DNA of 64,000 nt from contig NC_014830.1 of assembly GCF_000184685.1 (NCBI RefSeq), positions 2,666,001 to 2,730,000 of the forward strand. Reading direction: 5' to 3'. Source of the stretch: Intrasporangium calvum DSM 43043. GTDB taxonomy: Bacteria > Actinomycetota > Actinomycetes > Actinomycetales > Dermatophilaceae. The notes beneath the pieces were generated by a model that was not told the DNA's origin, made no database searches, and saw only the letters and a program-made list of their open reading frames with translations. How positions within the stretch are numbered: position 1 is the first letter of the stretch; every line of letters begins with the position of its first letter. Both the position numbers and the translations under genes were made by a program. Positions 47,245 through 54,960 of the stretch are shown here, piece by piece.

Positions 47245-48015
47245 TCAGCGGAAGCTCGCGACGAGCGACACGAGGAGCGGAGCCACGAGCAGGGCGGGGA
47301 GCAGGTCGCCGACCGGGACGTGCCTCACGTTGAGCAGTCGGAAGGCGATCCCCACGAGGAGGAGGCCGCCGGTCGCGGTCAGCGCCGCGATGTGGGCCTC
47401 GGGCACGACCGCCCCCAGGGTGACGCCGAGCACGGTGAGGCCGCCCTGGACCACCGCGACGGACAGCGCCGAGAGCAGCACCCCGACCCCGAACGTCGAG
47501 GCGAACGCGACCGCGGCGAAGAAGTCGAGGGCCGACTTGAGCACCAGCTGGTCGACACCCCGACCCAGCCCGTCGGAGAGGGAGCCGAGGATGGTGAGGG
47601 GCCCGACACAGAACAGGAGCGAGGCGGTGAGCCATCCCTCGATGAACCGCTCCCGCTCGGCGTGGTCATGCTGCCCGTCGGACCCGCGGCGCTGGACCCA
47701 GCGCTGCACCACGCCGGCGAGGGACTCGAGCCGCTCCTCGATCCGCAGCAGCGCACCCGTGATCCCACCGATGAGCAGGGCACCGAGGACGATGAGCACC
47801 GGCACGCCGGACCCGACCGCGTCCGCGAGGGCGGGTGACGTGACGTCGAGCGCCGAGAGGACCGCGACGAGCAGCGTGACGAGGCCGAGGCAGTCGGTGA
47901 CGACCCGGCGGACCCGCTCGGGCAGCCGGTTGCCGGCGAGCATCCCGAGGGTCGCCCCGAGGAGCACCGCGACGACGTTGACCACGGTGCCGAGCCCCGG
48001 GAAGCCTCCATCCAT
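47245..48015 (-). CDS. DUF554 family membrane protein
   Basis: A 256-residue integral membrane protein. GLGTVVNVVAVLLGATLGMLAG opens the family, LLIGGITGALLRIEERLESL follows, and after a hydrophilic loop with Arg/Asp/His come GWLTASLLFCVGPLTILGSLSDG and further hydrophobic segments. The GPLTILGSL motif is the DUF554 mark. Function unknown, probably transport. ATG at 48015 has a leaderless -10 box TACGCT 7 bases upstream. Convergent with nucS. Confidence 0.85.
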   Translation of the reverse strand: MDGGFPGLGTVVNVVAVLLGATLGMLAGNRLPERVRRVVTDCLGLVTLLVAVLSALDVTSPALADAVGSGVPVLIVLGALLIGGITGALLRIEERLESLAGVVQRWVQRRGSDGQHDHAERERFIEGWLTASLLFCVGPLTILGSLSDGLGRGVDQLVLKSALDFFAAVAFASTFGVGVLLSALSVAVVQGGLTVLGVTLGAVVPEAHIAALTATGGLLLVGIAFRLLNVRHVPVGDLLPALLVAPLLVSLVASFR

Positions 48016-48062
48016 GCCGGTCAGCGTAGGGGTCGACCGTCGTCCCCCGGCCGGCAGTCTCG

Positions 48063-48410
48063 CTACACGTCCTCGTCGAGGCTGTGGACGCTCGTCCCGT
48101 CGGCGTCGACGAGCATGAGGACCGGCTCGGTGGCCGCACCCCCGCGCACGACGACGACCGTCTCCCCGCGGTGCCGGTCGACGATCCCCTGGAACGCCTC
48201 CGTCCCGTCGTCGAGGTCGCCGTGCCCGCTGTGGCACGGCACGCCGAGGTCCTCAGCCAAGGTCTCGACGGGGCCGGTGTCGGGGACGTCGTCAGCGGCA
48301 TACACCGCCTGGACGCGCTCGCGGTAGAGCTCGGAGGCGAGCCATTTCACGTCACCCAGCCCCGTCGGGGTGACGATGACGAGGCGGGCTGCGCACTGGA
48401 GGTCGCTCAT
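48063..48410 (-). CDS. degenerate histidine-phosphatase-like protein
   Basis: A 115-residue protein of unknown function. The run LVIVTPTGLGDVKWLASELYRERVQAVYAADDVPDTGPVETLAEDLG, then DRHRGETVVVVRGGAATEP, follows the histidine phosphatase layout (LxxVRHGET...A..SxxxR...TA..V..HGG). The catalytic RHG is replaced by TPT and the second His region is changed, so it should not be an active phosphatase. ATG at 48410 lies 6 bases after TACAGT (48422-48417), and the 42-bp repeat array begins 6 bp upstream of that box. Confidence 0.5.
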   Translation of the reverse strand: MSDLQCAARLVIVTPTGLGDVKWLASELYRERVQAVYAADDVPDTGPVETLAEDLGVPCHSGHGDLDDGTEAFQGIVDRHRGETVVVVRGGAATEPVLMLVDADGTSVHSLDEDV

Positions 48411-48427
48411 GAGCCGACTGTATGCCG

Positions 48428-48635
48428 ACGCACGGGGGCAAGCCCCCGTGGACCCCCAAAGAGGCCCCTACGCACGGGGGCAAGCCCCCGTGGACCCCCA
48501 AAGAGGCCCCTACGCACGGGGGCAAGCCCCCGTGGACCCCCAAAGAGGCCCCTACGCACGGGGGCAAGCCCCCGTGGACCCCCAAAGAGGCCCCTACGCA
48601 CGGGGGCAAGCCCCCGTGGACCCCCAAAGAGGCCC
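48428..48635. repeat. 42-bp tandem repeat array, five units
   Basis: Units begin at 48428, 48470, 48512, 48554 and 48596 and appear identical except the truncated end. Each holds a near-perfect hairpin, CACGGGGGC-AA-GCCCCCGTG, then GACCCCCAAAGAGGCCCC. The array fills the gap between the ethylmalonyl-CoA mutase 3' end and the promoter of the phosphatase-like gene. Confidence 0.95.
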
Positions 48636-48657
48636 GCATGGCCTCTGGCGCGCGGGC

Positions 48658-50745
48658 TCAGGCGCGCGGGTGCTCCAGCAGGCCCAGCCCGCGAGAGGCG
48701 CGGACGACACCGACGATCTCGCCCATGATCTCGTTGAGGCCGAAGTCCTTGGGGGTGAAGACCATCGCCACTCCGGCGGCGCGCAGCTGGACGGCGTCGC
48801 CCTCGGGGATGATCCCGCCGACGATGACCGGCACGTCACCCGCGCCGGCCGCTCGGAGCCCGTCGATCACCTCGGGGACGAGCTCCATGTGCGACCCGGA
48901 GAGGATCGAGAGCCCGACCACGTGCACGTCCTCGGCCACCGCCGCGGCGACGATCTGCTGCGGGGTCAGCCGGATGCCCTGGTAGATCACCTCGAACCCG
49001 GCGTCGCGAGCGCGGACCGCGACCTGCTCGGCACCGTTGCTGTGGCCGTCGAGACCCGGCTTGCCGACGAGGATCCGCAGCTTCTCCCCGAGCTCCTCGC
49101 TCGTTCGGGTGACGGCCGCGCGGACCGCGCCCAGGCCCGTCCCGCTCTCACCCGCCTCGGCGGACGCCACGCCGACGGAGCCGCTGACGCCGGTCGGGGC
49201 ACGGTACTCGCCGAACTGCTCCCGGAGTGCACCGGCCCACTCCCCCGTCGTCACCTGGGCCCGGGCACACTCCAGCGACGCGGCCATGAGGTTGGTTCCG
49301 GCTGCTGCGTCGGCCTTGAGGCGAGCCAGGGCGGCGGCGGCCCGGTCCCGACGGGTGGGGTCGGCGTCGCGCCGGTCCCGCCAGGCCCGGACGGCGTCCG
49401 ACGCGGCCTTCTCGACCGACGGGTCGACCGTCTGGATGGCGGTGCCGAGGTCTGCGGTGAGGGGGTTGGGCTCGGTCGTCTCGAAGCGGTTGAGGCCGAC
49501 GATGACCTCCTCGCCGGACTCGATCCGCCGGCGGCGCTCGGCATGGGAGGCGACGAGGGCGGACTTCATGTAGCCGGACTCGACGGCCGCGACGGCCCCG
49601 CCCATCTCCTCGATCCGCGCGATCTCGGCGCTGGCGCCCTCGACGAGCTGCGCCACCTTCCTCTCGACGACGACGGAACCGGTGAACAGGTCGTCGTACT
49701 CGAGCAGGTCGGACTCGAAGGCGAGCACCTGCTGCATCCGCAGGCTCCACTGCTGGTCCCACGGGCGCGGCAGCCCGAGCGCCTCGTTCCAGGCCGGCAG
49801 CTGCAGGGCCCGAGCGCGGGCGTCCTTCGACAGCGTGACACCGAGCATCTCGAGGACGATGCGCTGGACGTTGTTCTCGGGTTGCGCCTCGGTCAGACCG
49901 AGGCTGTTGACCTGGACGCCGTAGCGGAACCGGCGAGCCTTGGCGTCGGTCACGCCGTAGCGCTCACCGGTCACCCGGTCCCACAGCTCGACGAAAGCGC
50001 GCATCTTGCACATCTCCTCGACGAACCGGACACCGGCGTTGACGAAGAACGAGATCCGGGCGACGACCTCGGAGAACTCGTCCTCGGGGACCTGCCCGGA
50101 GTCGCGCACCGCGTCGAGGACGGCGATCGCGGTCGACATGGAAAAGGCGATCTCCTGCACGGGGGTCGCCCCCGCCTCCTGCAGGTGGTAGCTGCAGATG
50201 TTGATCGGGTTCCACTTGGGGATCTCGCGGACCGTGTAGGCGATCATGTCGGTGATGAGCCGCAACGACGGCCCGGGCGGGAAGACGTAGGTCCCGCGCG
50301 AGAGGTACTCCTTGATGATGTCGTTCTGCGTCGTCCCGGCGAGCGCGTGCACCCACTCCTCCGGCGACTCGCCCGCGGCCTCGGCCTGGCGCTCGGCGGC
50401 CACCTGGTAGAGGGAGAGGAGCCACATGGCCGTGGCGTTGATCGTCATGGACGTGTTCATGTCACGCAGCGGGATGTCGTGGAAGAGCGCCTCCACGTCG
50501 CCGATGTGGCTGACCGGCACCCCGACCTTGCCGACCTCCCCGCGGGCGAGGACGTGGTCCGGGTCGTAGCCGGTCTGGGTCGGCAGGTCGAAGGCCACCG
50601 AGAGACCCGTCTGGCCCTTGGCCAGGTTGCGCCGGTAGAGCGCGTTGCTCGCTGCGGCGCTGGAGTGACCGGCATAGGTCCGCATGACCCACGGACGGTC
50701 ACGGGTCGGTCGGGCAGCCGGGGGCGGGACGCTCTCGTCAGACAT
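48658..50745 (-). CDS. ecm: ethylmalonyl-CoA mutase (MeaA type, B12-dependent)
   Basis: Rearranges ethylmalonyl-CoA to methylsuccinyl-CoA with adenosylcobalamin. It has 695 residues. The N-terminal barrel starts with RTYAGHSSAAASNALYR and GLSVAFDLPTQTGYDPDHV; TTQNDIIKEYLSRGTYVFPP and NICSYHLQEAGATPVQE are typical of the Ecm/MeaA branch rather than methylmalonyl-CoA mutase. The C-terminal B12 domain has the base-off signature DGHSNG, then SILSGSH and VGGIIPEGD. ATG at 50745 follows TACCTT (50758-50753) by 7 bases. The name rests on my reading of branch-specific motifs. Confidence 0.9.
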   Translation of the reverse strand: MSDESVPPPAARPTRDRPWVMRTYAGHSSAAASNALYRRNLAKGQTGLSVAFDLPTQTGYDPDHVLARGEVGKVGVPVSHIGDVEALFHDIPLRDMNTSMTINATAMWLLSLYQVAAERQAEAAGESPEEWVHALAGTTQNDIIKEYLSRGTYVFPPGPSLRLITDMIAYTVREIPKWNPINICSYHLQEAGATPVQEIAFSMSTAIAVLDAVRDSGQVPEDEFSEVVARISFFVNAGVRFVEEMCKMRAFVELWDRVTGERYGVTDAKARRFRYGVQVNSLGLTEAQPENNVQRIVLEMLGVTLSKDARARALQLPAWNEALGLPRPWDQQWSLRMQQVLAFESDLLEYDDLFTGSVVVERKVAQLVEGASAEIARIEEMGGAVAAVESGYMKSALVASHAERRRRIESGEEVIVGLNRFETTEPNPLTADLGTAIQTVDPSVEKAASDAVRAWRDRRDADPTRRDRAAAALARLKADAAAGTNLMAASLECARAQVTTGEWAGALREQFGEYRAPTGVSGSVGVASAEAGESGTGLGAVRAAVTRTSEELGEKLRILVGKPGLDGHSNGAEQVAVRARDAGFEVIYQGIRLTPQQIVAAAVAEDVHVVGLSILSGSHMELVPEVIDGLRAAGAGDVPVIVGGIIPEGDAVQLRAAGVAMVFTPKDFGLNEIMGEIVGVVRASRGLGLLEHPRA

Positions 50746-50785
50746 GAACCCGAAGGTACCCGCGGCTCTCCCTGACGGGAACGCC

Positions 50786-51172
50786 TCAGGCGGTGAGAGG
50801 CGCCACAGTGCCCGACAGGACGCGGGGCGCTCCGGGGGCGGACGAGAGGATGCGGTCGAGCCGGCACCCGCGCAGCAGACGCGTCGTCCGCTCGCTCGGG
50901 TCGACGAGGAGGAGCTGCCGCTGAGCGCGGGTGGCCCGGCGATGGAGGTGCAGGATGATCCCCAGACCGGTCGCGTCGCCGATCTCGGCGTCACGCAGGT
51001 GGAGACGCAGCTCCCCGTCGCCCGTCGCGATGACGGCATGGATGGCATCGCGGATGTCGGGCACGGTGTGGACGTCGAGACGTCCCTCGATGATCACGTC
51101 GTGCCCGTCGGGCGCATCGAGCACCTGGACCGGCGTGCGGGCCGGCGTCCGGCGGTTGGCATTCAGCGTCAT
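50786..51172 (-). CDS. STAS-domain protein (anti-sigma factor antagonist type)
   Basis: A 128-residue protein with one STAS domain: DVIIEGRLDVHTVPDIRDAI, then LHLRDAEIGDATGLGIILHLHRRA, where DATG sits at the usual DSSG phosphorylation site (Thr in place of Ser). It would bind a regulatory partner such as an anti-sigma kinase, but none is nearby. GAGAGGGG stands upstream of the ATG. C-terminal tail about 25 residues, unlike minimal SpoIIAA. Confidence 0.8.
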   Translation of the reverse strand: MTLNANRRTPARTPVQVLDAPDGHDVIIEGRLDVHTVPDIRDAIHAVIATGDGELRLHLRDAEIGDATGLGIILHLHRRATRAQRQLLLVDPSERTTRLLRGCRLDRILSSAPGAPRVLSGTVAPLTA

Positions 51173-51329
51173 CGTGACCCCTCTCAGCTGCTGGTGCCGT
51201 CACTCATGATGACGCCCTGCGCGGGCGAAACGTTGCCGTGAGAAGTCAAATTTGGTTCAAGAAATGATGCGGGACGCCAAGCAACGGTCAAGCGATGGTC
51301 AAGTTCCCCGGCGGGTCTCGCCATCTGGA

Positions 51330-52619
51330 CTACTCGTACCAGTCGTCGTCCGGCTCGCGGGTGACGTCGGCCCCGAGGGAACGCAGCGCCGCCTCGAACC
51401 GCGGGTAGCCCCGGTCGATGTGGTGGACGCCGCTGACGAGCGTGTAGCCGTCCGCGACGAGGCCGGCGATGACGAGGGCCGCTCCGGACCTGATGTCGCT
51501 GCTCTCGACCGGGGCGCCCGACAGGGCCGGGACGCCGTGCGTCATCACGTGGTGGCCGTCGACCTGCATGTCGGCTCCGAGCCGGGCGAGCTCCTGGACC
51601 GTGCGGAAACGGGCCTCGAACAGGTTCTCGGTCACCATCGCGCTCCCGTCGGCGACCGCGTTGTAGGCCAGCGCGAACGGCTGGAGGTCCGTGGGAAAGC
51701 CGGGGTAGGGCAGGGTGGCCACGTCGAACGCCGTGGGGCGTCCCGCACCGTGGGGCACCGCGACGCGGAAGCCCCGTGAGGTCCGCTCGACGTGGCAGCC
51801 CGACTCGGCGAGTGAGCGCAGCGGGACACCGAGGTGCTCGGCCACCCCGCCGACGACCTCGATGTCACCGCACGTCGTGGCCGCCGCGAACGCCCACGTC
51901 CCGGCCGCGATGCGGTCGGGGATGACCTGGTGCTCGGTCGGCCGCAGCACCTCCACACCCTCGACGACGATCCGTCCGGTGCCGGTTCCCTCGATCCGGG
52001 CGCCCATCGACACGAGCATCTCCGCGATGTCGACGATCTCTGGCTCGCGGGCGACGTTGTCGATGGTCGTTCGGCCGCGCGCGAGCACGGCGGCCATGAG
52101 GATGTTCTCGGTGGCCCCGACGCTCGGGAAGTCGAGCCGGATCTCCGCTCCCCTGAGCCCCTGCGGGGCGGTCGCGACGAGGTAGCCGTGTGCCACATGG
52201 ACCTGAGCGCCCAGGGCCTCCAGTCCTGCTGCGTGCAGGTCGAGGCCCCGGGACCCGATGGCATCGCCGCCGGGTACGGCGACATCCGCCTGCCCGGTGC
52301 GGGCGACGAGCGGCCCGAGCACCGAGATCGAGGCGCGCAGGGCCCGGACCAGCTCATAGTCCGCCCGGTGTCCGATGGACGCAGGGACGTCGATGACGAC
52401 GACGCCGGCCTCCGCGTCGTAGTCGACGGCGACGCCGAGACGACGGAGCAGCTCAGCCATGATGCGCACATCGACGATGGCGGGCATGTTGGTCAGCGTC
52501 GTGCGTCCCTGCGCCAGCAGCGCCACCGCCATCAGCTTGAGCGCGCTGTTCTTCGCGCCGACGACGCGGACCTCGCCCACCAGGCGGGCACCGCCGACGA
52601 CCCGGAACCGCTCTCTCAC
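51330..52619 (-). CDS. murA: UDP-N-acetylglucosamine 1-carboxyvinyltransferase MurA
   Basis: First committed step of peptidoglycan synthesis: adds enolpyruvate from PEP to UDP-GlcNAc. It has 429 residues. [18 protein letters not shown] is the substrate-binding start. The active-site loop reads [17 protein letters not shown], so the usual catalytic cysteine is Asp (D119), as in mycobacteria, where it gives intrinsic fosfomycin resistance. GTG at 52619 has TAGGGT 6 bases upstream, a leaderless start. Divergent from the adenosyltransferase gene. Confidence 0.96.
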   Translation of the reverse strand: MRERFRVVGGARLVGEVRVVGAKNSALKLMAVALLAQGRTTLTNMPAIVDVRIMAELLRRLGVAVDYDAEAGVVVIDVPASIGHRADYELVRALRASISVLGPLVARTGQADVAVPGGDAIGSRGLDLHAAGLEALGAQVHVAHGYLVATAPQGLRGAEIRLDFPSVGATENILMAAVLARGRTTIDNVAREPEIVDIAEMLVSMGARIEGTGTGRIVVEGVEVLRPTEHQVIPDRIAAGTWAFAAATTCGDIEVVGGVAEHLGVPLRSLAESGCHVERTSRGFRVAVPHGAGRPTAFDVATLPYPGFPTDLQPFALAYNAVADGSAMVTENLFEARFRTVQELARLGADMQVDGHHVMTHGVPALSGAPVESSDIRSGAALVIAGLVADGYTLVSGVHHIDRGYPRFEAALRSLGADVTREPDDDWYE

Positions 52620-52685
52620 GCTGCGACCCTACCCATCGCCGGACCCGTGGGGCGTCCCGCCCCGGCCCAGTGAGAGAGTGCTCCC

Positions 52686-53333
52686 ATGGTCAACCTGACG
52701 AAGATCTACACCCGCACGGGCGACGACGGGACGACGAGTCTGGGCGACTTCTCGCGGACCAGCAAGAACGACGCCCGCCTGCACGCCTATGCCGACAGCA
52801 ACGAGGCGAACGCCGCGATCGGCGTCGCCATCGCGTGCGGCGACCTCGGCGACGAGGTCACGGCCACCCTGCTGCGCATCCAGAACGAGATGTTCGACGT
52901 GGGGGCGGACCTCGCGACACCCCTCCAGGAGAGCTACGACTACCCTCCGTTGCGCGTCGACCAGCCGTGGATCGACGACCTCGAGCGCGACTGCGACCAC
53001 TACCTCGAGCGGCTGGAGAAGCTGCGCTCCTTCATCCTGCCCGGCGGCACGCCCGGGTCAGCCCACCTGCACGTCGCGACGACGGTCGTGCGACGCGCGG
53101 AGCGGGCCGCCTGGGCCGCGGTCGACACGCACGGCGACCAGCCCGGGACCCAGCGCGGTCAGGGGGGCGTCAACGTCCTCACCGCCAAGTACCTCAACCG
53201 GCTGTCGGACCTGCTCTTCATCCTCGCCCGAGTGGCCAACCTGCCGATCGGCGGTGACGTCCTCTGGCAGCCGGGCGGGGGCCGCGTCGAGAAGCCCGCC
53301 AAGGGAGCCCGAGCCACGACAGACCGCACCTGA
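52686..53333 (+). CDS. PduO-type cob(I)alamin adenosyltransferase
   Basis: Makes adenosylcobalamin from ATP and cob(I)alamin, the cofactor of the ethylmalonyl-CoA mutase in this window. It has 215 residues: YTRTGDDGTTSLGD at the N-terminus (ATP loop), ARLHAYADSNEANAAIG, FILPGGTPGSAHLHVATTVVRRAERAAW and NVLTAKYLNRLSDLLFILAR. ATG at 52686 has GAGAGT 6 bases upstream as a weak leaderless -10. A 72-bp palindrome follows 6 bases after the stop. Confidence 0.94.
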   Translation: MVNLTKIYTRTGDDGTTSLGDFSRTSKNDARLHAYADSNEANAAIGVAIACGDLGDEVTATLLRIQNEMFDVGADLATPLQESYDYPPLRVDQPWIDDLERDCDHYLERLEKLRSFILPGGTPGSAHLHVATTVVRRAERAAWAAVDTHGDQPGTQRGQGGVNVLTAKYLNRLSDLLFILARVANLPIGGDVLWQPGGGRVEKPAKGARATTDRT

Positions 53334-53339
53334 CCCCCC

Positions 53340-53411
53340 GCAACACACCCGCCTGTCGCCTCCCCCTTCCCGCTGCAGGCCGCGCAACCAGTCGGCACGC
53401 GGGTGTGTTGC
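53340..53411. repeat. 72-bp palindromic element, copy 5
   Basis: Perfect 13-bp arms, central CTGCAG at positions 34-39, in the convergent gap between the adenosyltransferase and DUF2550 genes. Confidence 0.92.
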
Positions 53412-53443
53412 GACCAGGCCGGTGGGGGGCCGGGGCTCGCGGG

Positions 53444-53887
53444 TCAGGCGACGTTGACGTTGTAACCGGGCGGCGCGGCCTCCTGCCAGGAGCGGACCGC
53501 GGTGTAGTCCGGCCCCTGGAGGGCGAGCTCGAAGCTGTCGAGGCGGTCCGTGCACGAGACGCCGAACGCGTCCGGGAGCAGCGCCAGCGCGTCCTCCGGG
53601 GGAAGCAGACGAGGCGCGTCGAGCAGCAGGGACTGGCGCAGCCAGCGGCGCTTGGGGCGCAGCGAGACGCCCCCGAGCGTGTACCACTCGAGGGCGTTGT
53701 CGGCCAGCCGCATGAGGCCGAGGTGCCAGCGGCCGTTGCCGTTGCCACCGGTGCGGAATCCGCAGAGCGTCAGAGGTTGGCCCTTGGCGATGTAGCGGCG
53801 GCGCAGATAGGTCGCCGCGAGAACGACCAACGCGACGACCAGGAGCGTGCCGATCACGATCTCGGTGGAGACGAGAACGGACGGCAC
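53444..53887 (-). CDS. DUF2550 membrane-anchored protein
   Basis: A 147-residue protein with one N-terminal membrane segment (VIGTLLVVALVVLAATYLRRRY) and a cytoplasmic or external domain: GFRTGGNGNGRWHLGLMRLADNALEWYTLGGVSLRPKRRW. It matches the DUF2550 protein that lies beside atpC in mycobacteria (Rv1312). Function unknown. GTG at 53887, 10 bases after the atpC stop; likely co-transcribed with atpC. Confidence 0.85.
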   Translation of the reverse strand: MPSVLVSTEIVIGTLLVVALVVLAATYLRRRYIAKGQPLTLCGFRTGGNGNGRWHLGLMRLADNALEWYTLGGVSLRPKRRWLRQSLLLDAPRLLPPEDALALLPDAFGVSCTDRLDSFELALQGPDYTAVRSWQEAAPPGYNVNVA

Positions 53888-53897
53888 GGTGCGAACC

Positions 53898-54179
53898 TCA
53901 GTTCGTCGTGGATTGCATCGAGGACGCGTCGACGTGCTCGGCGACGATGGTCACGATGTCGGAGTCGACGGAGAGGAAACCGCCGTCCACCGTCACGGTC
54001 GAACGGGCGCCGTCCATGGCCTCGATGCTGACGTCGCCCTCGACGAGAACGCCGAGCAGGGGCGCGTGACCGGGCAGGATGCCGAGGTCACCAGCAATGG
54101 AGCGAGCGCGGACGAACTTGGCCTCGCCCTCCCAGACCTTGCGGTCCGCGGCAACCATCTCAACCTTGAGTGAACTCAC
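53898..54179 (-). CDS. atpC: ATP synthase epsilon subunit (short form)
   Basis: Central-stalk subunit of F1. It has only 93 residues: the N-terminal beta-sandwich (SLKVEMVAADRKVWEGEAKFV; SIAGDLGILPGHAPLLG; VDGGFLSVDSDIVTIVAEH) with no C-terminal helical hairpin, the part that inhibits ATP hydrolysis in longer forms. I believe similar short forms exist in other Micrococcales. GTG at 54179 with GGAGGAA upstream. It is not next to atpD: ndh and another gene lie between. TAAACT (54216-54211) could be its own -10 box. Confidence 0.92.
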   Translation of the reverse strand: MSSLKVEMVAADRKVWEGEAKFVRARSIAGDLGILPGHAPLLGVLVEGDVSIEAMDGARSTVTVDGGFLSVDSDIVTIVAEHVDASSMQSTTN

Positions 54180-54210
54180 GTGTTCCTCCGGATCGTGGGG
54201 TGTGCTGAGC

Positions 54211-54216
54211 AGTTTA
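54211..54216 (-). promoter_or_regulatory. candidate -10 box of atpC
   Basis: TAAACT on the minus strand, about 32 bases before the atpC start. A separate promoter is expected because atpC is cut off from the rest of the atp operon. Confidence 0.4.
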
Positions 54217-54352
54217 GTGCCTCTGACAGGATGCTCCGTACGCGATGCCGCAGCCCGGGCCCTGCACGGCGGCCGTCTCCCGGCCCCGCGCTCCGGGCCC
54301 GCCTCGCGCGTGTCACCGAAATCCCTCCAACACCACTCCAAGGAGTCCTCCC

Positions 54353-54793
54353 GTGAGTACTGCTGTGTCCGACGCCCTGCTCGACGAGACCCGCCGCACC
54401 GAGGCCGTGTCCGCCCTGACCCAGGTCATCGACGCCGAGGTCGCCGACAAGTCGGGCCTCGGCGGCGCTGCCGTCAAGGCCGGCTACGCCGCGGCGAAGA
54501 AGCTCGGCGGCGACTTCGTCCCGAGCGCGACCGACCGGCTCCTCCCCCAGTTCGCCGCAGCCCTCGACCCGCTCTGGGCGACCAAGGGCGATACCCCGTT
54601 CGCGGCCCACCTGGAGTCGCGGTCGGAGCAGGCGGCCGACGCGCTCCTCGCCGTCACCGACGCCAAGGCGGACGCGACCTCGCACACCGCGGCGAAGAAG
54701 GTCTACGGAGCGCTGCGTGGCAAGGCCAAGGAGCAGGTCGTCGCCGCGCTCCCCCGCCTCGGGGCGACGGTCGAGCGGCTCGTCCAGGGCTGA
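54353..54793 (+). CDS. DUF6918-type alpha-helical protein
   Basis: A 146-residue, almost wholly helical, Ala-rich protein: VSALTQVIDAEVADKSGLGGAAVKAGYAAAKKLGGDFVPSATDRLLPQFAAAL. No catalytic motif. This family is small and of unknown function. GTG at 54353 with AAGGAG 8 bases upstream. It lies on the plus strand between atpC and ndh, breaking the atp order, and is convergent with ndh. Confidence 0.7.
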   Translation: MSTAVSDALLDETRRTEAVSALTQVIDAEVADKSGLGGAAVKAGYAAAKKLGGDFVPSATDRLLPQFAAALDPLWATKGDTPFAAHLESRSEQAADALLAVTDAKADATSHTAAKKVYGALRGKAKEQVVAALPRLGATVERLVQG

Positions 54794-54823
54794 CTCGCCG
54801 GTCCGCAGCGACCGACCCCAGGC

Positions 54824-54840
54824 CGTATGCCGCTGGGCTC
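54824..54840 (+). repeat. dispersed 17-bp motif
   Basis: CGTATGCCGCTGGGCTC, a perfect copy, in the convergent gap before ndh, 49 bases from 72-bp palindrome copy 6. Confidence 0.85.
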
Positions 54841-54888
54841 CCCCCGCGGGAGGGTTCCCCCCAGCCCTCCCGCCCCGGCGCTCGACCT

Positions 54889-54960
54889 GCAACACACCCG
54901 CCGACCGTGTGCAGACCCCCGCTGCGTCAGGGGTCTGCACACGGCAACCGGGTGTGTTGC
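54889..54960. repeat. 72-bp palindromic element, copy 6 (overlaps ndh 3' end)
   Basis: Arms GCAACACACCCG and CGGGTGTGTTGC. The interior has a 15-bp perfect stem, CCGTGTGCAGACCCC and its complement, making this the strongest hairpin of the six. Centre reads CTGCGT. The ndh stop codon (54927-54929) lies inside. Confidence 0.93.

Noticed and set aside
48428-48635. CRISPR array
   Set aside because: Units are contiguous copies with no unique spacers, no cas genes are nearby, and each unit is itself a hairpin.
48352-48639. Minus-strand frame of repeated GVHGGLPPCVGASL
   Set aside because: 42 bp is a multiple of three, so the array reads open by arithmetic; no start signal and no known protein.
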